DNA of 64,000 nucleotides, from positions 8,601,493 through 8,665,492 of the forward strand of contig OU612071.1 in NCBI GenBank assembly GCA_914767715.1, written 5' to 3'. The notes below the pieces were generated by a model that saw nothing but the letters and a program-made list of their open reading frames with translations, was not told the origin of the DNA and did no database searches. Positions 50,966 through 60,125 of this stretch are shown in pieces. The translations under genes and the position numbers were made by a program. The DNA is from Membranipora membranacea (taxonomy: Eukaryota; Bryozoa; Gymnolaemata; Cheilostomatida; Membraniporidae). Within the stretch, counting starts at the first letter, position 1. Every line of letters starts with the position of its first letter.

Positions 50966-51638
50966 AAAGACTACCCAAATGCTAATCCGTATGTTATGGT
51001 CAGCCCATTGAATTCCATATCAAGGGCTTGCAAAAATAGCCAGTCCCTATTAGCAATCTAGAAATGCCCAAATCATCGACACTGTATGGGCATACTGACT
51101 CTCGTGATCTGACTGGGCATGTAGATCACTGATAAACTAGGCTATCATTGCCACAAAAGCAGGTGTCGCAAGGCTAAGTATGCATCATGCGTGACTTGAA
51201 TTTGCGCATGTGCAAGAACAATGAGTTTAGTTTGGGTTCTGATTGCATCTTTGGAAAGGGGAAATGGGATACCCCCTGCATAAACTGTCAATCAGAATCA
51301 GTTAATAATGACAAGAGAGGATAACTATTAATAACAAATCCGCACGCTTTGGGGAGTATGTCACTAGAGCAGGTAGCCAATCAGATGGCTTCGGAATTCC
51401 GAGACTCAATTTTGCAGAGATCAGCTCATGCCCAGAGCTGAGCATGCGCAGAATGAAGAAAAACGCAAACATTACCATTATGTGAACATTGATAAAAATC
51501 GGTTGTCGGCCCTCTAAAGACTACCCAAATGCCAATCCGTATGTTATGGTCAGCCAGTTACTTAAAAAAATAATTATAAATAGAAATCCAGGGCTCCAGT
51601 TAAGAAAAATGGTAGGGGAGGCAAATGTCTGAGGTGAG

Positions 51639-52030
51639 TACGAAGCATCACCAGTTATCTCCTCCAAGAGCAATTTGAGGCATATAATAAGCAAATGGAA
51701 GTTCCAGAGGGACTGACTTGGCGTAGTTTTTTCAATTATAGTGTTTTTAGGCCACTTTATTTAGCTTTCTAGGGGAGGCAATGCCTCTCTGCCTCCCCTA
51801 GAACTACGACCCTGGTCATCACTTGACAGGCATATCTTAATATTTATGCACCATGTACGAAGCATCACCAGGAGTGCTGAAAGCTCCTCTCCAAGTAATC
51901 TACGGCATAATTAGCAGATAGAAATCCCAGAGGAGCTGATTCTGGTTTGTTTTGTTCAATTGTAGTGTTTTTGGAACATAGATTTAGCTTTCTAGGGGAG
52001 GCAGTGCCTCTCCAGAACTACGGGCCTGGA
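51639..52030. repeat. Tandem pair of about 175-bp repeats
   Basis: Copy 1 is 51639-51811 and copy 2 51856-52030. Both start TACGAAGCATCACCAG and contain CAGAGG-(A/G)CTGA, TTCAATT-TAGTGTTTTT, TTAGCTTTCTAGGGGAGGCA, then (C)AGAACTACG-CCTGG. Copy 1 holds a perfect 12-bp inverted repeat CTAGGGGAGGCA / TGCCTCCCCTAG at 51769-51780 and 51790-51801. Confidence 0.7.
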
Positions 52031-52105
52031 ATGTTAGTTTTTTTTGTTTTGTTCATTATTCCAGTCCGGCTCTGGTTTTAGCTCTATATTTGGAGTTTAC
52101 CTTAC

Positions 52106-52168
52106 CATCAGATCCTCCAACTCCAACTCTGTAGAGCCTATCCAAGAGAATTTTCTTAGCTTTGGGAT
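52106..52168 (-). pseudogene. CARD-like gene remnant, second exon
   Basis: On the - strand: acceptor CTTATGTTTTAG, 63 nt, donor GATG|GTAAGG. Its phase (1 in, 1 out) joins exactly to the exon at 52342-52454. It encodes DPKAKKILLDRLYRVGVGG then SD. With the previous exon this resembles helices 3-4 of a CARD (compare the ERIMAP...KR...FLSIL region of the nearby CARD-GTPases). The following exon was not found. Confidence 0.45.
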
Positions 52169-52341
52169 CTAAAACATAAGATTGTTAAATATTAATTTAT
52201 TATCATGAAGTTTATTTATTACTTAGGCTCCACACAATATCTACTCATATGCAAAGTAATTTTCAGGAAATGTTCATTATTTTAATTCCTTTGAAGGTGT
52301 TATCAGTGATGCATCACATTTTATACGATTACTGTACTCAC

Positions 52342-52454
52342 CATTCATTCTCTCTAACTCCTTGTTTGTCAAATATGGAACTTTGGAGTAGCAGGGTCAA
52401 ATCATAACTGACTCTTCTAATAGACTGAGAACATATTCCCCTTTCTTCATAATT
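52342..52454 (-). pseudogene. CARD-like gene remnant, first visible exon
   Basis: On the - strand: acceptor TGTTTTTCTTTTCAG, 113 nt, donor AATG|GTGAGT, both strong. The frame reads IMKKGEYVLSLLEESVMI, then a TGA stop, then PCYSKVPYLTNKELERMN, in phase with the next exon. The pattern fits a CARD helix-2/3 region. The in-frame stop suggests a pseudogene, although the splice sites remain good. It is unrelated in orientation to the + strand CARD-GTPases. Confidence 0.45.
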
Positions 52455-52757
52455 CTGAAAAGAAAAACAGAAAAAATAGCATTATGTGTGCATTGATCCA
52501 AATCGGTAGGCAGCCTCCTAAAGCCTACACGAATACCAAAGCATGCTCGAGTTATTACTTATCATAGAATTATGTCAGATTCGCATGGTAAAAAATTTGA
52601 ACAGGATGTGAATTCAAGAAACAAGCATGTCCTGTTCATAGTTACATTCCCTTACAGGAGGCACACTTACCACCATCAATAATTCATGTCAAGTGGAGCA
52701 TTGAATTGTTTCGCCATGCAAATCTGACAAAACGTTATCATGAAGACATGTAACTGC

Positions 52758-52881
52758 CTAGTTTAAGTGCTCAAACGGTGCAAGATGCCGGTAGAGGCAT
52801 TTCATTATCAACCAGGGGAGAAAGTGGTTGATAATGAAATGCCTCTACCAGCATCTTGCACCGTTTGAGCCCTTAAACTAG
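52758..52881. mobile_element. 124-bp near-perfect palindromic element with target duplication
   Basis: Arms of 57 bp (52758-52814, 52825-52881) differ at only two positions and are separated by 10 bases. The ends are CTAGTTTAAG and CTTAAACTAG. It is flanked by TAACTGC on both sides (52751-52757 and 52882-52888; up to nine bases if the ends overlap), a likely target-site duplication. It looks like a recently inserted foldback MITE. Confidence 0.85.
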
Positions 52882-54118
52882 TAACTGCCTGACTATAACA
52901 TGCATTGGTCTTTTGGTAGATTAAACACCAAATATCAGCTTATTAATGATTTAATTTTGTGTAGGGAACAACAAGGGTGAGTAACTTTTTGGGTTAATGT
53001 TATTATTGAATAATTTAATTTGAGACAATGACACAGTCACAGTTCATTTTTCAATTACAGACAAAACCTCAATAAAACAATGGGTTTGCTATTTAATACT
53101 GGCAATCCATGTTGAGGACATTTGACGCACAAAGTGCTTTAACTGGCACCAGAAACCTCTCTGATGTCCCATCTTGTACCCAGGAGTCTCAAACTTGGAC
53201 CTATGAAATATAATGTCAGGTAACCTCAAGCCTCCCACTAAAGGCTCATTTCATTTCATGACACATTACGGTGTGTGAAAACACTGAAATAAACCTTGGT
53301 TACATTTTTTATGCCTACTCTTTGAGAGCGTAGAACATGGACTATGCTGGCTAACAAAATTTGTGGGTTTTGAAAAAAGGTTTGATACATCGCAGCTATT
53401 AAAGATATTATCTCTCTCGAAGCCTTCTTGGCGCCTCTTCACTATGCCCAGAATGATTCGGGTGAAAAAAAACGGTAACCCTGTCATTGGTGTGACACAT
53501 CAAGATGAAAGACTTTTCCAAAGTGCACTGTGATATTACTACGATATGTAGTTATAGGCTTGAAATGATAAAGACAGGAAGAAAGTTAGAGTGATTCGCT
53601 CTCATTACAGGCAATTTTGGAATTTACCATTGCCCACATCCGGAAAATATCAACAAAACATTATGCTGGCACGACTGGATCTTGACCGGGTAGAAAAATG
53701 GATATGAAGAGGCAAAAGGATAACAATTCATGGGACAAACTCTTTCATAGCAGATATTTTAGTCACTTGTATCTGCACAGACTATGCACAATAAATGGCA
53801 AACATTTATGGTGAGCTAGGCAAGGTTGAATTCTGGTGTCGCCTATACAGCCTATGAAACAGAATATTTGACTATGAACTGTAACAGTATTGTGCGAGCA
53901 AATACAACCTCACCACTACCTGCAAGTGTGGTCAAATTCGATTTTGTGAAAAGTTACACAAAGCCAAAAATGATTGAAATTACATTTTGTGCACGATAAA
54001 AGAACACATTGATTGTGTGCATTGACACTGACAACTACATGCATTTGTCAAATCCCTCGCCGGGAGGCCGTCGGGCGGTGGCCAAAAGTCTGGGGGGCTC
54101 AGACTAGTCAAATCCCAT

Positions 54119-54126
54119 TATAAATA
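54119..54126 (+). promoter_or_regulatory. Candidate TATA box of the first CARD-GTPase copy
   Basis: TATAAATA lies 78 bases upstream of the ATG at 54197. An alternative is that ACATTACAG at 54174-54182 is a splice acceptor and transcription starts further upstream. Confidence 0.3.
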
Positions 54127-54196
54127 TTTGCATTTATTTTTCTGTGTATGTAGCAGGAAGTAGGTTGACTTTGTACATTACAGAGACGATTCAAAA

Positions 54197-54613
54197 ATGG
54201 ATGCTGCAGATAATAAGCGTTTGAGGGCAAACTATGTCGAGTTAATCAGGAGCCTGAATCCTGAAGACATCACGGACAAGCTTTACCAGGAAGCAGTACT
54301 TAGTGAGGAAGACATCGAAAAAATCATGGCTCCATCTACAAGGGCTCAGAAAGTTAGAATGTTTCTTTCAATTCCCCGACTCACAACTGGAATTGGGTTG
54401 AACACATTTCTGGAAGCCCTCAAGGACAGAGGGTATGATGAACTAGCAAACAAAATAGAGCAGACCGATGTGTCCGCAGAAGAAGTTTCACAAGGGGCTG
54501 CTGGAGGGACGGAAGACAGTGCCGCAGAATCAGCTGCTTTGCTGAAAGATATATTGGGAGAATTAAGAGAACAGAAGGAGTTTGTGAGGGAGATGAAAAA
54601 AGAGCTTGAAGAG
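54197..54613 (+). CDS. CARD exon of the first CARD-Rho copy
   Basis: 139 codons from ATG to donor GAG|GTAAAC, phase 0. Residues about 7-89 form a CARD: helix 1 RLRANYVELIRSL, helix 2 DITDKLYQEAV, helix 3 SEEDIEKIM, then QKVRMFLSI and NTFLEALKDRGYDELANKIE. A charged helical tail (LLKDILGELREQKEFVREMK) could form a coiled coil. It is closely similar to 57375-57782. A Pro at residue 60, where the other copy has Leu, falls in the fourth helix and may destabilise it. Intron retention would give a 143-aa CARD-only protein ending VNWS. The exon itself is intact; the downstream GTPase exon is not. Confidence 0.75.
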
Positions 54614-54667
54614 GTAAACTGGTCATAATCTTTGGTATTGATCAATTTCTAATGCTGCATGTTTGAG

Positions 54668-54692
54668 TATATGTATATGTATATGTATATGT
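54668..54692. repeat. TATATG microsatellite
   Basis: About four copies of TATATG in the intron of the first CARD-Rho copy. Confidence 0.8.
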
Positions 54693-54744
54693 AATGCCTA
54701 GGAGAGATATACAACCGAGGGTGCTAATGGACATTTAACTCTGA

Positions 54745-54860
54745 AAGCTCCCCCAGTGGGACTCGCACCCACGACTCCTGCAGCACCATTTGCCTGTAAG
54801 TGAATAGCAAGTGCCGACTTATTGCGTAATTGCGCCAACTTGCCATTTCTCCAACATGCC
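54745..54860 (-). repeat. tRNA-derived SINE in intron of first CARD-Rho copy
   Basis: On the - strand: A-box-like TGGCAAGTTGGCGCAATTAC, then GTCGTGGGTGCGAGTCCCAC with a B box and a T-arm stem GTGGG/CCCAC. The acceptor stem is not maintained, so it is not a tRNA gene. The homologous intron of the second copy lacks it, so insertion followed the gene duplication. Confidence 0.55.
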
Positions 54861-55076
54861 ATCTCACCATCCCCAAAAAAGAAAAGGTTGCGCTAATTAG
54901 CAAGCTGAACAGGTACATGTATGATGATCATGAATGCCTAACATCTGGTCATGTTTTGTTGCAGTTGTGTTAACAGAGTGCCCTATACACAATAGGATAT
55001 GGTGTGCCACCAAGTTGGTGTTAACTGACTTATTATAAACAACATATCAGTTGAAACCTTGTTTAAATGATTGTAG

Positions 55077-55587
55077 TTGAAGCTGAATGCAGGAGGTGAT
55101 GACAAGCTCAGCGAGATCATCAGCCATGAGCTGGAGAATGAGCATTCTAAAGCAGATAAACTCTGTGATGTCAGGCAAGAACTGGATGACACAGCTGAGC
55201 CTGCTGAAGAAGAAGAATGTGTGGCAGTTGGAGATGGGAGTGTCGGTAAATCTTGCCTCTGCACTTCTTATTTGACTGGTAAATTTCCTGAGAAGTATGT
55301 GGTCCCAACATTGTTTGACAATTATACGGCGCAGCTACAGGTTAAATCTGGAAGTGATATCATGGATGTATTAGTTTCGTTGTGTGACACCGGAGGACTA
55401 GAAGACTATGATGAACTGCGGCGGCTCACATACCCGCAAGCCGATGTTTTCATCTTAGTCTTCAGTATAGACTCAATGGTTTCAGTAGATAACATTCGCG
55501 CAAGGTGGTTTCCCCGAGGTACAACGTCACTGCCCAGAGACACCTGTGGTACTTGCAGGAATTAAGCCTGACTTGTTAAATGATAAG
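55077..55587 (+). pseudogene. Rho-GTPase exon of the first copy, frameshifted
   Basis: The acceptor is AAATGATTGTAG, phase 0. It reads through a helical linker (LKLNAGGDDKLSEIISHELE), then GDGSVGKS (P-loop, residues 191-198), YVVPTLFDNY (switch I, one Val extra), DTGGLEDYDELRRL (switch II with Gln replaced by Leu at the catalytic position) and VFILVFSIDS. A run of four C at 55512-55515 holds one base more than the sister copy, shifting the frame after RARWFP and giving TAA at 55563-55565. In the shifted frame similarity resumes through a G4 motif altered to GIKPDL and a donor GTAAGT at 55588. About 75 codons of linker present in the sister are missing. No third exon with the G5 motif is visible downstream. 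Either a dying copy or, for the frameshift alone, a sequencing error. Confidence 0.7.
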
Positions 55588-57374
55588 GTAAGTCCCCCCT
55601 TGGATTTTGATTCGACCTGCTATGGCTCTTGAGCTAACCTTTTTTTGTTTAGTAAAGTATTTGCATAGGGCGTGGGTCTTTCAATCGAGAGGTCTCGTGT
55701 TCGATTCCCGGCGTATCACTATGGTGTCAGGAAGGGCTACACATTGATCAAATTAACAAAGATATTTGAGTGAGTTGGCTCTCTATCATAAATCCAAGTT
55801 TTTGAAACTGATAGATAGGTCTGTGCCGTGGCCTTGAAAGTCAGATTTACCCAGCTGTCTCCCCCTCCCCCACCCACGACAGCCTGCCCAGGCTAACGCT
55901 TACTGATACTCTTTCATGAATCAAAGATGTTGCAACTCATTATAATACTAGTGCCACAGCTAGATCAACATCATATGTTTTGTTTGACAGAAAATGATAC
56001 TTCATGATTGGATCAACCATTTTCAGGGCATGCACTCAAACACACTCAGGGAAGACAACTCTAAACTTATCAGTCACAAATTTAAACATTTGACAATCTA
56101 CGGCACCAACCTGATATTGTTGTGACGCATTCGCAATAGTACAGCTGAGCCTCTCAAATATCCAGTATGATAATATCCTGAGTGGGAATATACAGGTGTC
56201 TAATCTGCCGGCTGATTGGTTGAGTAGCGAGTGACAGTCTGCTGATTGGTTCAGTAGTGACTATCTCAGGATTATCCTGGAAATAAAAATTCACACTGGG
56301 ATCTGGTGAAGGCACCTTGTAAACTCCTCTGTCTATACACTGCAGGTTGAAATCATTCAGCGAATTGATTCTGGCAACCTGACATAGTATTGTTTTTAAG
56401 TCAGGGGAAAATCTTTTATACAAAATCCTTTGACAACTAAGTCATAAAACATTGGGTTGCATTATAGGTATATCTTACGTGAATCGGCCTAGAAACAAGT
56501 GAATTACAAGACAATGTGTAAACTACGTTTTGCAGAGTGAAGAAATGGCTGAATTTATAAATCAGTCGGACTCAAAGGATAGGGAAGTTAACCCTTGATT
56601 GCATTCTCGAAGGAGAGATTATTTTACTACCGCAGACTACTTCAAGCTCAAGTAAGACGTCCCTATAATTGGTATCTAAACTTAGCTCTCAGGCTGAAAA
56701 GAGCACTATGTCAACCTTTTAAATAGCTCCTGGACACAGTTGAAACTACAAGATTAAATGACAAGAAATTTCTTCCCAATTTTTTACAACCGCCAAAGTT
56801 GCCCCCACCCTTTGTCGCTCTGTAAGATACGAATCAAATGAAAATGCTAAAATTTCAGCTCATGGTCGCATGGAGCTGGGGTAATCTTTGCAAGATAGGA
56901 TTATTGGCATGTGATTGGCCAAATGTTGTTACCCAAGTGAATATCACAAACCAAACAGCACTACTATAAAATTAGTATTATGAAGAATCTCGTGCTGTCA
57001 CTGATTCTTGCGTAGCTGTGAGGATCGGTTTTCAGCTAACAGCAAAGATCTAGGTTGGTCTAAATTTGTGGGGCCAGGTTATAAAAAGTCCATTCAATGA
57101 CGATATATCAATAAAAAGGTTGAGTAGGACCTTGCCGATTGCAATCACAAGTTTTTGCACCAACCGATCCAAATAGACTTATAAGTATATCAATACTTTT
57201 GCCTTCCCTTATCAGCATAATGTTTTATACTTAGCCCTTCCCTGTCTGAAGTAAGCCGTGAAAGCTTACGGATAAACTACTGATAAAAAAGATAGAAGTC
57301 ACACAAGCAATTGGTGCTCTATATTAAGTTATTCATTTTGAAGGGAGTTCCCGTTGCGGCTTATAGCTTTCAAA
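55588..57374. other. Region between the two CARD-Rho copies
   Basis: Holds a SINE (55655-55760) and otherwise AT-rich unique DNA. I searched by eye for the missing last GTPase exon of the upstream copy and did not find it. No distinct promoter element is evident before 57375; the sequence just upstream (CTATATTAAG at 57319-57328) is only weakly TATA-like. Confidence 0.5.
55655..55760 (+). repeat. tRNA-derived SINE
   Basis: Contains GCATAGGGCGTGGGTCTTTC, a perfect B box GTTCGATTCCC at 55699-55709, and a downstream body GGTGTCAGGAAGGGC also found in the copy at 63090-63215. It lacks the first part of the A box. Confidence 0.65.
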
Positions 57375-57782
57375 ATGGATGCTGCAGATAGAAATCGTTT
57401 GAGGGCGAACCATTTGGAGTTAATAAGAAACCTGAATCCTGAAGATATCACAGCCTATCTATACCAGGAAGCAGTTCTTAGAGAGGAAGATATCGAGAGA
57501 ATCATGGCTCCAGACACAAGGTCTAAAAGAGTGGAGACTTTTCTCTCAATTCTCAGACTCAAAAGTGGGAACTGGTTGAACAAATTTCTGGAGGCCCTCA
57601 AGGACAGCGGGTATGATGAACTAGCTGAAAAAATAGAGCAGGACGAGGTGTCAGCAGAAGATGCTTTACAAGGTGCTGTCGGCGGAGTGGAAGTCAGTGA
57701 CACAGAAACAGCTTTTTCTCTGAAGGAAATGTTGAGAGAGCAGTCAGAGTTCATAAGAGAGATGAGGAAGGAGCGTGAAGAG
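57375..57782 (+). CDS. CARD-Rho exon 1: CARD domain
   Basis: 136 codons, ending phase 0 at donor GAG|GTAAAT. CARD helices: NRLRANHLELIRNL, DITAYLYQEAVLREEDIERIM, SKRVETFLSILRL, LNKFLEALKDSGYDELAEKI. The tail FSLKEMLREQSEFIREMRKE begins the linker helix. The ATG context is CAAAATGG. An upstream in-frame TTG is ignored because similarity to the sister gene begins exactly at this ATG. Confidence 0.85.
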
Positions 57783-59815
57783 GTAAATTGGTAATAGTCA
57801 TAGGTGTTGATAAAATGTCTAATGTTGCATGTTAGATGCAACACACAATAGTGCGCACACAATAGTGCGCGTACAACTGCACATCACACAGGTCTTCAGC
57901 TATAAACTATCAGTCAAATTGTTTTTGATGCCTTCTCTAGCATGATCTCCTCATGGCCAGCCCCAGCAGAGTGAAGCCACCCCTGTGTTGATGAGCATCT
58001 CATTCCATCACTTCCAGCCCTCATTCCATATTGTCAGTTTCAGTATTTTGACATACTCAGCGTTTATGCTGATGCGCAGCCAGGGAGGCTGCTAACTCTT
58101 GGTTGTTTCACTCTCATGCTTATACTCTAAGCTAAACCAGAACAGGGAGGTTTCCATTCAATCAAGTATGTTTAATGCCTAGCATATGGTTGGGTGCCTC
58201 ATACATAATATGATATCACAGAGTGTGGATATATCCTTACTCTGTGATGATATGGTGTCCGCCAAAATGAGTTAGTCTTAGGTAACTTCTTATGGACAGC
58301 TGCCAGCTGACTACTTGTTCGAAAAATTGTAGTGGAGGCTGAATGCAAAAGATGGTGACAAACTTAGTGAGATTGTCAGCCCCGAGCTGGAGAAGGAGCA
58401 ATCTAGAGCAGATAAACTCCTAGATTATACTCATTTAGTACCACAAAAACTGGAAGACACAGCTGAGCTCTCTGAAGAAGAAGATAATTTTAAGGTGATC
58501 AAGGAACACACCCCAGTCAAAGATGAGCGAGCGGCTGGGAAAACCAAAATGCTCAAGTCTCCATCTAAAGTTCTACTGAAGTGTTGTCCAATAAAATCCT
58601 CCCATTCTCAAAATGATGACAGTGATGATGAAACCAACAAAGAATCTAAAGCAGATGTGGGGTTAAAATCCTTCTCCTATGGCCCACAAGCGAGCAACGA
58701 CAAGAAAACCCGTATTATCAAATGTGTGATAGTTGGGGATGGGAGTATCGGTAAATCTTGCCTCTGCCTTTCCTATCTGACTGGTAAATTTCCTACCGAG
58801 TATGTCCCAACAGTGTTCGAAGAATATATGGCACAACTACAGGTTAAATCTGGAAGTGATATCATGGATGTATCAGTAGAGTTTCTGGACACCGGAGGAC
58901 AAGAAGACTATGATGGTCTGCGGCCGCTAGCGTACCCAGACACCGATGTTTTACTCCTACTCTTCAGTGTAGACTGCCCTGACTCAGTGGCGAACATTCT
59001 TGAAAAGTGGTTCCCTGAGGTACAAAAACACTGTCCAAGGATACCTGTAGTGCTGGTCGGAACCAAGGTTGATTTAGTGAACGATAAGGTGTGTCCCTCT
59101 TCCTCAACTTTTGATCCAATCCAATTTGGTACTTTTATTAACAGTTGCTTTTGTATAGTTTAACTGTATAGTATAAGTAAAACTATCCCATCATTTTTGC
59201 CCTACAGTCAACTTTAGATCAAATAGTACCATACAACTTGGGTTTTTCTGATACAATGAAATATGGAGTTTTACTTTAATTTTGGAGGATACACATGATA
59301 GGCTAAAACAGGAAAGATTGAAGATGGTCACTAAGCGGCAGGCTGACAGTCTGGCTAAAAAGATCAAGGCAGCAGGTGGTAGAGCTATCTTTGTGTCAGC
59401 CATCACAGGAAATGGTGTGAGTGATCTTATGAACTTCATGGTAGTAACAGCGTTAAAGAGTAATGGAACTATACCGAAAAGGTGAGTGTCGTTTGAGTGC
59501 TAATTGTAAACTGTAACTGAAATGTGAAGACTTTTACAATGGATGCCTACTATTTTATTGAGCTCACCTTTTGCCATCAAAATATCACACAATGCTCACA
59601 TTTTTTTCATAAACAAGCATTGGTGAAGGTGTTTGGCACAAACAGTGATGAATTTTTAGGTATTTAAACAGCTTCATTTGCTTTCAAGTTACAAATTTGC
59701 AGCGTGACCCATTTATACTCGATATAGTTAGTTGTTATAAGAATCACTATAAGAAGATATAACTACAATCTGATCCTGAATGCTTTTAAATTTTAGAGGC
59801 AAGAAAGGGAAGTGA
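57375..59815 (+). CDS. CARD-Rho GTPase fusion gene (458 aa, 4 exons)
   Basis: Exons 57375-57782, 58333-59088, 59288-59481 and 59797-59815 sum to 1,377 nt with all phases consistent. Residues 1-90 are a CARD, an adaptor domain that pairs with other CARDs in caspase and NF-kB signalling. Residues about 110-260 form a charged, partly coiled-coil linker. Residues about 263-448 form a Rho-family GTPase: GDGSIGKS (271-278), switch I Thr296 in YVPTVFEEY, DTGGQEDYDGLRPL (322-335), GTKVDL (379-384), a Rho-type insert region and FVSAITGNG (Ser425-Ala426). The C terminus is PKRGKKGK with no CAAX box, so membrane binding would be electrostatic or absent. The protein is probably cytosolic and GTP-regulated. 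I do not know a vertebrate protein with this order of domains. Confidence 0.82.
57871..58112 (+). repeat. About 240-bp interspersed repeat, copy 2
   Basis: Matches 2072-2307 in the same orientation. It lies in intron 1 of the intact CARD-Rho gene. The homologous intron of the upstream copy lacks it although flanking intron sequence (AATGCCTA-CAT-TGG, ATA-GATAT) is shared, so insertion came after the duplication. Confidence 0.75.
58333..59088 (+). CDS. CARD-Rho exon 2: linker, P-loop to G4
   Basis: 252 codons, acceptor AAAAATTGTAG, donor AAG|GTGTGT, phase 0 both ends. The linker has a helical part (WRLNAKDGDKLSEIVSPELE), a basic patch with a Cys pair (KSPSKVLLKCCPIKSS) and an acidic Ser patch (SQNDDSDDETNKE). 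The GTPase core follows, from RIIKCVIVGDGSIGKS to VLVGTKVDLVNDK. The catalytic Gln is retained (Gln326). The preceding Ala-59 equivalent of Ras/Rho is Gly (DTGGQ). Confidence 0.83.
59288..59481 (+). CDS. CARD-Rho exon 3: insert region and G5
   Basis: 194 nt, acceptor ATTTTGGAG, strong donor AAAAG|GTGAGT, phase 0 to 2. It encodes DTHDRLKQERLKMVTKRQ, the equivalent of the Rho-specific insert helix, then SLAKKIKAAGGRAIFVSAI (G5 base-recognition loop) and the last helix VSDLMNFMVVTALKSN. If not spliced, TGA at 59483-59485 stops the protein after PKR. Confidence 0.8.
59797..59815 (+). CDS. CARD-Rho exon 4: polybasic C terminus
   Basis: Acceptor CTTTTAAATTTTAG. Nineteen bases complete an Arg codon and add GKKGK before TGA at 59813-59815. 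The result, PKRGKKGK, resembles the basic hypervariable end of Rho proteins but has no prenylation Cys. The exon is tiny, so support is mainly from phase and sense. Confidence 0.55.
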
Positions 59816-60030
59816 CATCACATCCATAAGTATCTGCAGTTACTAACATTGACTGAAGGTGCACTCCGTTGAGTGCATGGCTTACTAACAAAGTTGGTAT
59901 CACTGTATTTAAAGTAACAGTTGGATGTTAGAGACACAAAAATATCTTGTTGCACTAACCTCAATAAGGGGTTTGAGATGTTTTAATTCTGATTTCAATT
60001 ACGTTTCATGAAGGGGTATACTTTTCCTTT

Positions 60031-60125
60031 GATCAAGTTTAATCCAGTTACCTGCATTCCAGTTGCTCCCCTTCTACTGGATCGGAAGCAACTCCGAAAG
60101 CAGGCAAATGGACCAAATTTGGTCT
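60031..60125. repeat. Short inverted-repeat element (GGAGTTGC family)
   Basis: Arms GATCAAGTTTAATCCAGTTA...CCAGTTGCTCCCCTTC (60031-60073) and GATCGGAAGCAACTCCGAAA...CAAATTTGGTC (60080-60124) pair with moderate mismatch. This is the most complete member of the family in the window. Confidence 0.65.

Larger units (their letters stand above)
49328..54182. other. Intergenic region without an intact gene
   Basis: No complete gene is seen. The stretch holds a 134-bp TIR element, remnants of a - strand CARD-like gene with duplicated exon/intron pieces (50.8-52.5 kb), a tandem 190-bp repeat, and a 124-bp palindrome. An AATAAA at 50132-50137 could end a long mucin 3' UTR. Confidence 0.6.

Noticed and set aside
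53080-53210. A - strand exon reading SKFETPGYKMGHQRGFWCQL, faintly like the start of an ABCG transporter membrane region
   Set aside because: Acceptor is plausible, but the similarity is only an impression, the frame stops soon, and no neighbouring exon with ABC motifs was found.
54197-59815. CARD-Rho as an assembly chimera of unrelated genes
   Set aside because: The same CARD-linker-GTPase order occurs twice with matching splice phases and diverged sequence, so it predates the assembly.
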